DNA of 64,000 nucleotides from Hyphomicrobium sp. (lineage in GTDB: Bacteria; Pseudomonadota; Alphaproteobacteria; Rhizobiales; Hyphomicrobiaceae): positions 47,607-111,606 of the forward strand of contig JASBSU010000022.1 of the NCBI GenBank assembly GCA_030148725.1, read 5' to 3'. Of this stretch, positions 44,472 to 54,900 are shown piece by piece (position 1 is the stretch's first letter; every line of letters starts with the position of its first letter). Below the pieces are notes generated by a model, which was given only the letters and a program-made list of their open reading frames with translations, had not been told where the DNA came from and did no database searches. A program made the translations under genes and the position numbers.

Positions 44472-46013
44472 TTAGACGGGGCCAACGCGCTCCGTCAGGC
44501 GCTTGTCGCGGCGCCGCTGGACGGATGAGGGAATGCGCATCGCCTCGCGATACTTGGCGACGGTGCGGCGCGCGATGTCGATGCCATCGCATTTCAGTTT
44601 TTCGACGATCTTGTCGTCGGAGAGCACGGTTGCCGGCGTCTCTCCATCGATCATCTGCTTGATGCGATGGCGTACGGCTTCGGATGAGTGGGATTCCCCG
44701 TCATCGTCGGCGGAGGCGATCGCGGAGGTGAAGAAATACTTCATCTCGAAGATGCCGCGCGGCGTCGCCATGTATTTGTTGGACGTGACGCGCGAGACGG
44801 TGGACTCGTGCATCGAGATGGCGTCTGCGACCGTGCGCAGGTTCAGCGGGCGCAAGTACTGGACGCCGTGCGTGAAGAAGGCGTCCTGCTGGCGCACGAT
44901 CTCCTCGGCGACGCGCAGGATCGTGCGGGCGCGCTGATCGAGGCTTTTGACGAGCCAGTTGGCTGTCTGCAGACATTCCAGCAGATAGTTGCGGTCCGAC
45001 GCCGAACCATTCGACTGCGATACGGTCGCCAGATAGCTGCGATTGACCAGCACGCGCGGCAGGGTTTCGGTGTTGAGTTCAATGATCCAAGTGCCGTTCG
45101 GGGAGGAACGGATCAGTACGTCTGGGACGATGGGCTGCAGCTGGACGGAGCCGAACTTCAAGCCGGGCTTGGGATTGAGCTTCTTGATCTCGGCAACCAT
45201 TTCGAGGATCTCCTCCATCTCCACACCCACCGCCTTCCGGAGCGCGGCGAGGTTGTGGCTGGCGAGGAGATGCAGGTTCTCGAGAAACTTGCTGACGATC
45301 GGGTCGAAACGGTTCTGTTCTTTGAGCTGGATCGACAGGCATTCGGCGAGCGAGCGCGCGAACACGCCTGGAGGGTCGAGCGTCTGCAGACTTGCGAGCA
45401 CTTTTTCTACCAGCTCGACCGGCGCGCCGAGCTTCTCGGCGATGGCGGCGAGATCAACGCTCGGCAAGTATCCAGCCTCGTCGATCATATCGACGAGGTA
45501 CCGGCCGATCAGTCGCTCCACCGGGTCTTGCAGGACGAGCGGGATCTGGTCGCTCAGGTACTCGCGGAGTGAAACATCGTTGGTGAGAAAGGCTTCGATG
45601 TTGACGTCGTCGCTCGACACGGCGCCGCGCTGACGCAGCGATGCCCAGCCCGATGCCGCGTCGGCATCGCTCATCTGGTCGGAAGCGCCGGCGTCGGGGA
45701 ATACGTTGTCGTACTCGGTATCGAAGGTCGTTTCGGGATCGGCGACGGGCTTTTCGAGATCGACCCAGTCGCTTTCGCTCGCCTGGGTCGTCGGCTCGTC
45801 CGATTTGTTGAACTCGTGGGTCTCGGTCTCGGAGCGCACGGGCGCTTCGATACCGTCGTCGGGTTCCAGCAGCGGATTACGCTCGAGCTCGCTTTCCACG
45901 TACTGGGTGAGCTCGATGTTCGACAGCTGAAGCAGACGAATGGCCTGCTGCAGTTGGGGTGTCATCACCAACTGCTGGCCTTGTCTCAGCTCTAGCTTTG
46001 TCGAAAGCGCCAT
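44472..46013 (-). CDS. rpoN: RNA polymerase sigma-54 factor
   Basis: 513 residues. Region I (1-50, Gln/Leu-rich: LRQGQQLVMTPQLQQAIRLL), an acidic region II (about 55-125), core-binding region III and the RpoN box ARRTVAKYREAM near the C-terminus that reads the -24 element. Directs transcription of nitrogen, motility and other genes with enhancer-binding activators. Lies 41 bp downstream of lptB on the same strand. Confidence 0.97.
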   Translation of the reverse strand: MALSTKLELRQGQQLVMTPQLQQAIRLLQLSNIELTQYVESELERNPLLEPDDGIEAPVRSETETHEFNKSDEPTTQASESDWVDLEKPVADPETTFDTEYDNVFPDAGASDQMSDADAASGWASLRQRGAVSSDDVNIEAFLTNDVSLREYLSDQIPLVLQDPVERLIGRYLVDMIDEAGYLPSVDLAAIAEKLGAPVELVEKVLASLQTLDPPGVFARSLAECLSIQLKEQNRFDPIVSKFLENLHLLASHNLAALRKAVGVEMEEILEMVAEIKKLNPKPGLKFGSVQLQPIVPDVLIRSSPNGTWIIELNTETLPRVLVNRSYLATVSQSNGSASDRNYLLECLQTANWLVKSLDQRARTILRVAEEIVRQQDAFFTHGVQYLRPLNLRTVADAISMHESTVSRVTSNKYMATPRGIFEMKYFFTSAIASADDDGESHSSEAVRHRIKQMIDGETPATVLSDDKIVEKLKCDGIDIARRTVAKYREAMRIPSSVQRRRDKRLTERVGPV

Positions 46014-46054
46014 GCGCTCGCCCGAATTCCTGTCTCCGCCCGAGTCCGTTTAGG

Positions 46055-46903
46055 TCAGCGCTCGTTAACAAACATGTCTCCGAGATACACACGCCGCACG
46101 TCGTCGTTCGCTATGATTTCCTCAGGCTTACCTTGCGTCAGGACCTGACCGTCGTAGATGATGTAGGCCCGGTCTATCATCCCTAGCGTTTCGCGGACGT
46201 TATGGTCGGTGATGAGAACGCCGATGCCCCGCTCGGTCAAGTGTCGCACAAGCTCCTGGATATCGCCCACGGCGATGGGATCGATACCCGCAAACGGCTC
46301 GTCCAGCAGCATAAAGGAGGGGCCGGAGGCGAGGGCGCGGGCGATCTCGCAGCGTCTGCGTTCACCACCCGACAAGGCGATTGACGGCGATTTGCGCAGC
46401 CGCGTGATGCGGAATTCCTCCAGCAGGCTGTCCAGTTTCTCGCGCCGCTTCTTTTTCGAGGGCTCGACGATTTCGAGCACTGCCATGATGTTCTGCTCTA
46501 CCGTCAGCCCACGGAAGATGGATGCTTCCTGCGGCAGGTAGCCGATGCCGAGTCTGGCGCGCCGGTACATCGGCAGACGCGTGACGTCCATGCCGTCGAT
46601 GGTGATGTTTCCGGCGTCGGCAGGCACGAGGCCGGTGATCATGTAGAAAACAGTGGTCTTTCCGGCGCCGTTGGGTCCGAGCAGGCCGACGGATTCACCA
46701 CGTCGCACGGCGAGGCTGACGCCCCGCACGACCCGACGCTTCTTGTAGCTCTTCTGGACGTGGTGGACGGTGAGCCAGCCTTCGGCGCCGATCGGCTCTC
46801 CGCCAGCGGGCGTCTGGTCGGCATAGGCAGCCGGATCGTCGCCCCACTGGCCGTGGGCTTCAGCGGGCGCGCGTTTGGAGCCGAAGGGCAGGATTTTCAG
46901 CAC
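46055..46903 (-). CDS. lptB: LPS export ABC transporter ATP-binding protein LptB
   Basis: 282 residues. ATPase with Walker A GPNGAGKTT (76-84), signature LSGGERRRCEIARAL, Walker B MLLDEPFAGID and switch His in LITDHNVRET. The LptB-specific GLVPADAG and PQEASIFRGL loops are present. About 40 residues longer than Escherichia coli LptB at the N-terminus (acidic/Pro-rich, not conserved). Works with LptFG, LptC and LptA to pull LPS out of the inner membrane; follows the lptC-lptA fusion by 103 bp. Confidence 0.96.
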   Translation of the reverse strand: MLKILPFGSKRAPAEAHGQWGDDPAAYADQTPAGGEPIGAEGWLTVHHVQKSYKKRRVVRGVSLAVRRGESVGLLGPNGAGKTTVFYMITGLVPADAGNITIDGMDVTRLPMYRRARLGIGYLPQEASIFRGLTVEQNIMAVLEIVEPSKKKRREKLDSLLEEFRITRLRKSPSIALSGGERRRCEIARALASGPSFMLLDEPFAGIDPIAVGDIQELVRHLTERGIGVLITDHNVRETLGMIDRAYIIYDGQVLTQGKPEEIIANDDVRRVYLGDMFVNER

Positions 46904-47006
46904 AGCTCGCGAACCTCGTCTGCCCCTTTGGGCTCAGGTGCCTCGGGCGGCATGGTGCGCCGATCGGCCGTCCTGTCAATCGGCGCATTGGCCGCGTCGC
47001 GGACGG

Positions 47007-48950
47007 TCACTGGGACGACCACCCGCTCCCCGGATCGGCACCCTTACTAGCAGGCGCGGACGGCGCCTTTTCGGCAGGTTTTCTGTCCCGAGGGTAGAAA
47101 ATAGCGCTTGGCCGCGAGGTTGCCCCAGGGGCGCCGGTGATGGTTTCGCCCTTCTTGCCGTCGGGTGCCGACGACGCCGACCACGCCCCGCTGTTGTCGC
47201 TGTCGATGATACTCTCGCCGGTAACCATGTCGATCGAGAGTTTGGTGCCGCGGACGACGTTCTTGCCCTGGCTCAGGACGACGTCGCCGCCGAGGATCAC
47301 CTGGTTCTTCTTGACGTCGTAGTTCGCCCATTCCCCGGTAGCGTTCTGGCCGTTCTTGGATGTCACGATGACCTTGCCGCGCGCTTCGATGCGGCTGATC
47401 TGTGCGGCGGGCTGTTTCTGATCGGCTTGCTCTGTCAGCCCCGCAGAGCCGGAATAGAACGTGCGCAGTTCGGACGTGCGAACGACGAAGTCGCCCTGCA
47501 CGACGCGTACGTCGCCCTTGAAGACGGCCTGCTTGGAGCGGTCATCCACGTCGAGGCGCGTCGCGTCGATGTCGATCGGCGCTGTGGGATCGGTCTTGAA
47601 GACGGGAACGGCACCGAGCGCTCCGGTTGCGTTCTGTGCAGCGCTGACGGCTTTGGCTTTGACGGACTGTGCGGCGTCCTGCTCGCCGCGGAAGAAGCGC
47701 GCCGCGATCCGACCTTGCTCGTCGTTGCTGCGGCCGGGCGACGTCAGCTGTGTGCGGCCCGACGCGCGCTCGACGAACAGACGCTCGCCCTTCAGCACGT
47801 TGCGGCTCTGGCGGACGACAACGCTTCCGTCGAGAAGAATGGTATCGGCGAGCTGATCGACGGTCGCCTTTTCGGCGACGGCCGTGCGATCGGAGCCGGA
47901 TGCCATGCGAACGTCGCCGCTCACGACAGCGACCTGGCCAGCCGCGTCGTAATCGAGGCTGTTGCCGGTGACGCGATCCTGCGGCGCGCGCGTCATGACG
48001 ACGGGAGATGTCGAGACGATGCGGCGTATCTTGCTGCCAGAGCCTGGGAGCGCAGCGTCGGCCGCATCGCCGCCTTCGTAAAAGACCTGCATTCCAGCCG
48101 TTTCGAGCGCGGCTTCGCCCTGCAGCGCCTTCACGTTCCCGGTGAAGGTGGCGGTCTTTCCGGTGTCGTCGATGTCGAGGCGGTTGGCGGTGATGTCGAT
48201 CGGCCCGTCGCCGCCGCCTATCAAGGGTGCCGCCGATTTGGTGGTGGCTGCGACGGTCTCTTTCTTCTCGTCCTTGTTCGGCACGAGGTTGGCGACGACG
48301 TTGCCCATGAAGGCAATCTCGCGCGTCTTGTTGAGAATGCGCATCTCGTTGGAGCGGATGGTGCCGGATGGCATCTCCACCTGGACCGGCTCTTTCGAGA
48401 AGATGATGTTCTCGTTGGTCAGGATCGTCGCGCGGGAGAGGCGCGCTTTGAGGCCGCTTTCGGCCACGATATCGATGCCGCCCGAAAGCTCGAGCTCATT
48501 GGTCTTGGTGTTGAAATCGCCCTGAACGGCCTTGAGATTGGTCTTCGATTTCTTGGCGTCGGTGAGGTCACCGTTGATGCCGTTGAGGCGAACCCGCTCG
48601 GTGTTGACGAGATCCTGCAACGCGGTCTTCGCCGTCACGACGTATTTGCCGCCATCCTTGTTGAACCCCTCATAGTGCGGATTATCCATCGTGAGGTTTT
48701 CGGGGATGATGCGAGGCAGATCGAGGCGCGGGACGCCATCCACCAGGCCGGCGGTGTCGAGCACGATCGCCAGGTAGAGACCGAGGATGCCGATGGCGGC
48801 GCCGGGAAGGGTGAAGCGGAGAGCGCGCACGACCGCAGTGTGCCGGCGCGCCTGCACGAACGTGCGCGCGCGGTCAGCGGTGGACATTCCGATGAACGGG
48901 TTCTGGCCCGTCCATGACTGCCCGGGCGAAAGATTGCTCGTCGTTGCCAT
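47007..48950 (-). CDS. lptC-lptA: LptC-LptA fusion with two LptA (OstA) domains
   Basis: 647 residues from ATG 48950. One membrane helix (about 47-67) and an LptC beta-jellyroll (about 75-225; LTMDNPHYEGFNKDGGKYVV, TALQDL). Then a short linker and a first OstA domain (about 249-420; PIDITANRLDIDDTGKTATF) and, after an Ala-rich linker, a second (about 458-585; PIDIDATRLDVDDRSKQAVF). In most proteobacteria LptC and LptA are separate and LptA polymerises to bridge the periplasm; here one chain links the inner-membrane anchor to two bridge units. Followed by lptB, so identity is secure. Confidence 0.9.
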   Translation of the reverse strand: MATTSNLSPGQSWTGQNPFIGMSTADRARTFVQARRHTAVVRALRFTLPGAAIGILGLYLAIVLDTAGLVDGVPRLDLPRIIPENLTMDNPHYEGFNKDGGKYVVTAKTALQDLVNTERVRLNGINGDLTDAKKSKTNLKAVQGDFNTKTNELELSGGIDIVAESGLKARLSRATILTNENIIFSKEPVQVEMPSGTIRSNEMRILNKTREIAFMGNVVANLVPNKDEKKETVAATTKSAAPLIGGGDGPIDITANRLDIDDTGKTATFTGNVKALQGEAALETAGMQVFYEGGDAADAALPGSGSKIRRIVSTSPVVMTRAPQDRVTGNSLDYDAAGQVAVVSGDVRMASGSDRTAVAEKATVDQLADTILLDGSVVVRQSRNVLKGERLFVERASGRTQLTSPGRSNDEQGRIAARFFRGEQDAAQSVKAKAVSAAQNATGALGAVPVFKTDPTAPIDIDATRLDVDDRSKQAVFKGDVRVVQGDFVVRTSELRTFYSGSAGLTEQADQKQPAAQISRIEARGKVIVTSKNGQNATGEWANYDVKKNQVILGGDVVLSQGKNVVRGTKLSIDMVTGESIIDSDNSGAWSASSAPDGKKGETITGAPGATSRPSAIFYPRDRKPAEKAPSAPASKGADPGSGWSSQ

Positions 48951-49080
48951 GCGCTCGATCGAAGCTGGTGGCCGCAGCCTGTCCCCGTAGATGTCGGTAG
49001 ATTGGGGTTATATTGGGACTTGGCAGCCGCCAAGGCGCCCTACCCCCAACCCAAATGGTCAATCCCGTCGTATCCCCGGC

Positions 49081-49701
49081 TCAGTGGGAGAAAATGTCGT
49101 CATCCCCGAAGCCTGCGAGATCGAGGCGGGCGCGCGTGGGCAGGAAGCCGAAAGCCGCCTCGGCGAACGCGGTCCGGCCCTCCCGCTGCAGCATGAAGTC
49201 GAGCTTGGCCTTGAGCGCATGGAGGTGGAGCACGTCGGAGGCAGCATAGGCGAGCTGCTGCTGGGAGAGATCGCTGGATGCCCAATCGGAGCTCTGCTGC
49301 TGCTTCGAAAGCTCGACGCCGACGAGTTCACCCACGAGATCTTTCAGTCCGTGGCGATCGGTGTACGTGCGGACGAGCTTCGAGGCGATCTTGGTGCAAT
49401 AGATCGGCGCGGTTACGACGCCGAGGTATTTCTCGAGAACCGCAATGTCGAAGCGCGCGTAATGGAAGATCTTCAGAACGTCTGGACTGGTGAGCAGCGC
49501 CTTGAGGTTGGGCGCATCGTAGTTGTGGCCGTCGAACTGCACGAGGTGTGCGCTGCCGTCGCCGGCTGAAAGCTGTACCAGGCAGAGGCGGTCGCGGCTG
49601 ACGTTCAGCCCCAATGTCTCGGTATCGACGGCCACGCTCGGTCCGAACGACAGCCCTGAGGGGAGGTCATTCTTATGGAGGGTGATCGAGGTCTTGGCCA
49701 T
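49081..49701 (-). CDS. rnd: Ribonuclease D (DEDDy 3'-5' exonuclease)
   Basis: 206 residues, only the exonuclease domain (no HRDC). Catalytic residues seen: Asp26 and Glu28 in VAVDTETLGL, Asp in FHYARFDIAVL, and Tyr-x3-Asp in YAASDVLHLH. Short Rnd-like proteins of this kind are common in alphaproteobacteria directly upstream of lptC, as here (130 bp gap). Processes 3' ends of structured RNAs. Confidence 0.93.
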   Translation of the reverse strand: MAKTSITLHKNDLPSGLSFGPSVAVDTETLGLNVSRDRLCLVQLSAGDGSAHLVQFDGHNYDAPNLKALLTSPDVLKIFHYARFDIAVLEKYLGVVTAPIYCTKIASKLVRTYTDRHGLKDLVGELVGVELSKQQQSSDWASSDLSQQQLAYAASDVLHLHALKAKLDFMLQREGRTAFAEAAFGFLPTRARLDLAGFGDDDIFSH

Positions 49702-49970
49702 CGTGGCGGTACCTTTGCAGGTTGCGCCGGGCTGCGGCGTACAGCCGGCTCGGGTAAGTCTGACGTATTCAGGCCGGATTCACCTATCGAATTTGGACCG
49801 CGGAGCGCAAGTGCGCCGGGCGCCTGTTTGGCGGCATATGCATCTTATCGCATTGCTATCGCTTGTGAGATGCGGTGAAGGGGCCCGATAACCAAAGCCC
49901 GTTGCACAAGTGGCCGGCAGCCGTCCCGGCCTGATAGCAAGGGCTATCGGGCAATGAGGAAATGAGTGCC

Positions 49971-50399
49971 GTGGCAATCAGCAGCGTAAAGATTTTCGCC
50001 GTTACCTCCGCGATGATGATGGCTCAGGCCGGAGTCGCGGCAGCGCAGGATCTCGATGCGCTGTTCCTCGGCGGATACTGGTGCAACACGCGCACGAACG
50101 CCAAGTCCGAGAACATCCCGCGCAACCGCACGTTTCTTCTGAGCCGCCAGATCGAGGGCACCAGCACAGAGGATGCCTACACCGAGCGGTTGATCGACAT
50201 CGTCGGGGATGTGCGCGGCCAGCGCATCGTCATCGCGCAGAAGTTGAAGAATGCCGATGGCACCGAGTGCAAGACGAATTGCATCATCGCCGAGCGTGTT
50301 GTGCACAAGGATCTGCTCGAGGTCGGCGACTGGAATTCGAGCACCGCTGTTTTCAAGTCCAATTCGCCGCGCGAATACATTTATCGCTGCGAAAAGTAA
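49971..50399 (+). CDS. Small secreted protein, uncharacterised
   Basis: 142 residues from GTG 49971, which has gagga at a suitable distance (ATG 49962 sits only 1 nt from it). Signal peptide ends near GVAAAQ. The mature protein has four cysteines (GYWCNT, GTECKTNCII, YRCEK) and a beta-rich pattern, perhaps a small barrel. Family not recognised. Stands alone. Confidence 0.72.
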   Translation: MAISSVKIFAVTSAMMMAQAGVAAAQDLDALFLGGYWCNTRTNAKSENIPRNRTFLLSRQIEGTSTEDAYTERLIDIVGDVRGQRIVIAQKLKNADGTECKTNCIIAERVVHKDLLEVGDWNSSTAVFKSNSPREYIYRCEK

Positions 50400-50571
50400 G
50401 CCACGCGATCCTGAACTGGCGTTGCTGTTCGTGAGATGACGCTTGCTCGCGTGCGCCTGGTGCTCGCGCACGTTCGTTATTTGAGCTTGTCAAGGAACCG
50501 GAAGCCTGCGATTCCGATTTGGAAACGCGCTAGAGTGCAGCGCGCGTGACACAAATCGGTGTTGGGAGGCG

Positions 50572-51579
50572 ATGACGTCCTTCGAAACTCTGCCTCGGCT
50601 CGCCTTCGGTGACGGACGTGCCCTAAAGTTCAGCAGTGCCGAGCGCATGTCGGAGGCGCTGACACGGGCCGGCTCGGTTGAGATGAAGCATCGCTCCGCG
50701 GAGCCCGACGGCGCTTTCGGCGCGCATATGGCGGCCATCCAAACCCGCAGTTCGAGATTGGTGGCGCTCTCGTCTGCGGCGTTTCACGTCGAGGCGTCCG
50801 GGGCCCCCAGCGGTCTCCTCATGGTTCCCTTGCACGGGTCTACAATCACGCGGCGAGGCGCGCGTACCTACGAGTGGGGCAAGGATAGTGGTGCTCTATA
50901 CCTGCCGCCGGGAGGCTGCACCGCCCAATCGACCGCCCGCTCAGTCATCGGCATAGATATCGATCCCGCCGACTTTCATCGTGTTACCGAAGTCATGCTT
51001 GGCAGGGCTCCCAAGGCGAGCTCGCGGTTTTCGTTTTCGCGGCCCTCATTTGTCGACACGCCCAGAAGCCGCTTCGATTTCGGCAGCGTTATCGAAGGCA
51101 TTGCTGAGACCATGGATCGCCTCGGAGGCGATGCACGTCTGATCGAGAGAGCGGCTCTCGATGACGCACTGATCAGGGTTGTCGCGTTGCTCTTGAATTT
51201 TGAGGAATTTTCCGCGGACGAGCCTGAGACAAGTGTACCACCGGCAGTCGTTCGCTTGGCCTGCGAGTATATCGACGCCAATCTCACCAGCACGATCACG
51301 CTGACCGACCTTGAATCGATCACGGGTCTTTCGCGTAGAAGCTTGCAATATGCATTTCGCTCAGCTTTCAGCTGCACGCCGATGCAGTGGGTCGCGCAAC
51401 GCCGGCTCGAAGCGGTTCGCAACCACATTCTGTCAGCGCGCCCTGGAGAGACGCTCACCGCGATCGTCGGCGCCTATTTCACCAATCTCGGCGAGTTCGC
51501 GCGCATGTACAAGCATCGGTATGGCGAGCTCCCATCGGCGACCTTGAAAGGTGTCTTAGCGAACCGGTTTCGCTCGTAG
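50572..51579 (+). CDS. AraC-family transcriptional regulator
   Basis: 335 residues; gggaggcg precedes ATG 50572. N-terminal cupin-like sensor part (about 35-170; GLLMVPLHGSTITRRGARTY) and C-terminal double helix-turn-helix (about 225-330; ITLTDLESITGLSRRSLQYAF, WVAQRRLEAVR, YFTNLGEFARMYKHRYGELP). It lies 396 bp upstream of, and on the same strand as, the large autotransporter gene and is the obvious candidate regulator of it. The effector is unknown. A hairpin follows the stop. Confidence 0.92.
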   Translation: MTSFETLPRLAFGDGRALKFSSAERMSEALTRAGSVEMKHRSAEPDGAFGAHMAAIQTRSSRLVALSSAAFHVEASGAPSGLLMVPLHGSTITRRGARTYEWGKDSGALYLPPGGCTAQSTARSVIGIDIDPADFHRVTEVMLGRAPKASSRFSFSRPSFVDTPRSRFDFGSVIEGIAETMDRLGGDARLIERAALDDALIRVVALLLNFEEFSADEPETSVPPAVVRLACEYIDANLTSTITLTDLESITGLSRRSLQYAFRSAFSCTPMQWVAQRRLEAVRNHILSARPGETLTAIVGAYFTNLGEFARMYKHRYGELPSATLKGVLANRFRS

Positions 51580-51975
51580 CCTCCAACGCTCGTCAGGTGG
51601 CGGCAACATGCGGATTGCCGCCGAATAACGTCTGCGCGCACACTCGGTGACGCACGGATTGTTGATCTTGCGCCGCACCTGACTGACCAGCGGTCATATC
51701 GTTTCGCGATCCCGACAGGGCTTGCGCTTGTACGATATCGCCCTCCCAGGAATCACTCCTTTTATCAACGGGTAGCAATCCTGTCCGTGGCGACGCACGG
51801 ATGGCTGCTTCGTGCGGAGGATCGCAAGGGCGATCGCGATATCGCGTGGCTCTTTGCGTCTTCGTCGCGGAGCGCCGCGTCGATGGATGCCCCTGCCGAG
51901 TTTTCTCAAGTCTCTGATTTGCGTGTCACGCGTGATCTGCACGTCGCGTTCGAACACCTTTTTTGGGGACATGAC
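51580..51975 (+). promoter_or_regulatory. Upstream region of the autotransporter gene with hairpin and an 11-bp direct repeat
   Basis: Contains a hairpin ggcggcaa/ttgccgcc (51599-51622) ending the AraC gene, and two copies of gacgcacggat at 51649-51659 and 51792-51802. AraC-type regulators bind direct repeats, so these are candidate sites, although 143 bp apart. The frame of the autotransporter is open from 51787 but that part is not conserved-looking. Confidence 0.35.
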
Positions 51976-54900
51976 ATGTCGGCAAACTACCGCTCGCGCT
52001 CGTCGAGCTTCATCAGCATCAGTGCCTTCGCGCTCGCGGCGACGCTGGGAATGCCCGTCGCGCACGCTCAGACAGTCGTCAACAATCAGTCGGTCACGGT
52101 CCCGCCGTTCGTCATTCCAAATAATGACGACCTCATAATCGGCACGACCGGCACAGGTGCGGTCACGGTAACGAACGCTACTGTCATCGTAAATGATGCC
52201 ATTCTCGGGCAATCAGCGTCAGGCAACGGTACCTTGACGCTTTCGGGCGGAACGGCCGCACTGAGTGTCGGCGGGGAATTCGAAATCGGTGACAATGGCA
52301 CCGGCGTCTTCAACATCCTGGGTGGGGCAACCGCATTAACATCGTTCGCCACTGAGATTGGCGCTCAGGTCGGCAGTACCGGAACGGTCGTGCTCTCGGG
52401 CGCCGGGTCGGAATGGACTTCCTCCGCGCCTGTCTACGTTGGCTCCTTCGGCACCGGTTCTATGACCGTTTCGGACGGCGCGGTCTTCAACGGCAGCAAC
52501 ATATATGTGGGCTCATCCGACGGCTCGACCGGCACATTCACGCTCACCGGGCTCGGCTCTGCGGTCAATCTGAGCAGCAGCCTTTATGTAGGTGACGACG
52601 GAAACGGAACGTTCAACGTCACCAATGGCGCCACGCTCGATGTGGATGGGAGCCTCTACATCAGCTACTCGGAAGGCCAGGGCTTCTTCAATGTTTCGGG
52701 TGGTAGCACCGTCACGAGCGGCGACGTGGTGTTGGGCTACTACAGCGACAACGGCAAGGGAACGGCCAATATCTCGGGCGCTGGCACGACTTGGACTATC
52801 GACGGCGACCTGACGATTGGCGATGAGGGCGGCGCCGGTGAAGTGAATATCACCGGCGGGGCCGTGGTCTCGGTCACGGGCGACCTTGAGATGGGCGTCT
52901 ATGACGAGGAGATCACGCGCGGCGACTTGCTCATTACGGGCGCCGGCTCCGAACTCACTGTCGCAGGTGCGGCCTACATCGGTTACGAGCGCCCTGCCAT
53001 CGTGGTGGTGAGCAGCGGCGGCTATCTTCAAATCGACGGAGTCACCTACATTTCATCCGATGACACCGCACCGAGCTCCTTGACCGTGACCGGTGCTGGC
53101 TCGGAGTTCATTGCTGATGATGACATCATTATCGGCGATTCCAATGGCGCTGAAGGCACGATGACGGTTTCCAACGGCGCACATGCGGATACGGATGAAG
53201 TCTATGTCGGCCGAGCCGCGGGGGCGACGGGCACCCTAAACATCTCAGGGCCAACCACGATCTGGTCGGGCGGCCCTTCCCTTTACGCTGGTTACGACGG
53301 AAACGGCACGATCAACATTTTTGGCGGAATGAAATTCGACGAGAACGATAATCCGCTCAACTATTTGTATATTGGCGAGAACGCCAGCGGCGTCGGCACT
53401 GCCAACATTTCGGGGGCCGGTACTGAGGTGTTCGTCGACAACTATATCGAGTGGGGCGACGGCACTGGCGCTCTCAACATTACAGGCGGTGCCCACGTCA
53501 CCGCTGACTACCTTTACGGCGGAGGCGCTGCCGGCGGAAGCACGATGCTGGTGAGCGGTGCTGGAACTCAGCTCAATATCTACTACGGCGCGTACATCGG
53601 AGATTCCGGCACGCTGAACGCCATCATCGAGAATGGCGCCCAGTTCAACGCAACAGACACAAGCGTGCAAATCAACCAGGACAGCGTGCTCCAAGTGCGC
53701 AACGGCGGGCAGGTAACTGCGTTTCAGGGCTTCATTATTGGTGGCAGCACCGACGGCACGATGATCCTGTCGACGGGAAGTACGGCTACCGCAACGAACG
53801 GCATTGTGCGGATCGCTCAGACAGGCGGGCACGGCACTCTCGTCTTTGGTGCGCAGGAAGGCGATGCCCCAGTCGCAGCTGGAACGCTTAATGCGACGCA
53901 AGTCACCTTTGGCAATACGTTCTCCGTCCCTTCGGTGTCAGGTGAGATTGTCTTCAATCATACCGGCGCGATGACGTTTGGCGCGGCATTGTCGGTCCTC
54001 AACGGTACGGGGCACGAACTCAAGGTTCTCGCAGGCACCACAACCTTCACCGGCAACTCCAGTGCATTCACTGGCGACATGACTGTGACTGGCGGCAAGG
54101 CTGTCGTGAACTCCAACTATTCGCAAACGGATGTCACGGTCAGCGGCACCGGTGTGGTCGGCGGCAATGGGACTGTCGGCAGCCTCGACGTGCAATCCGG
54201 CGGTACGGTAGCTCCCGGCAACTCGCCTGGAACGCTGAACGTCGTCGGAAACCTTTCGTTTGCTGCGGGCACGAACTACGCGGTGGAGGTTGCCGGTGCG
54301 CAGTCCGATCTTATCCTGGCCGGTGGCACTGCCGCCATCGCGGGGGGAACCGTGCAGGTTTCCGGGTCGCCGTCACTGATGCGCTACGCGATCATCACCT
54401 CGACAGGCGCGCGGACGGGCGAATTTGACGGCGTCGAGACGACATCGGCATTCATCCTCTACAGCCTCGATTACGATCCCAATAACGTCTACCTCGTGGT
54501 CGATGGCGTAAACTCGCTCACCATCGCGGCACGCACACCGAACCAGTACGCGGTCGCGAACGCGTTGGATCAGTTCCCGACGGACAACCCGCTGTACTCC
54601 GCGATCATCGGTGGCGGCATCGCGGGCGCGCAGCAGGCGTTCAATGCTCTATCCGGCGAGATCCACGGCAGCGTCGGCTCGGCGATGGCGGATGATACCC
54701 GCTACGTTCGCGAGGCGATCACGGGGCGCCTGATCCAGGCGTACTACGGCGGGGTCGGTGCGGGTGGCGGCACGCCCATAGTCATGGCTGCCGCAGCGCC
54801 GACCGATGTCGTCGAGATGGATACCTCTTCGCGCATGTCGCTGGGTGCCGGTTATGGCGCCTCGCGCGCTGCACCATCCTCCGGTCATGACCTCGCCTGG

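Noticed and set aside
44229..44528. Plus-strand open frame in the rpoN-ptsN gap
   Set aside because: No Shine-Dalgarno, runs into the rpoN gene on the other strand, and the translation resembles no family.
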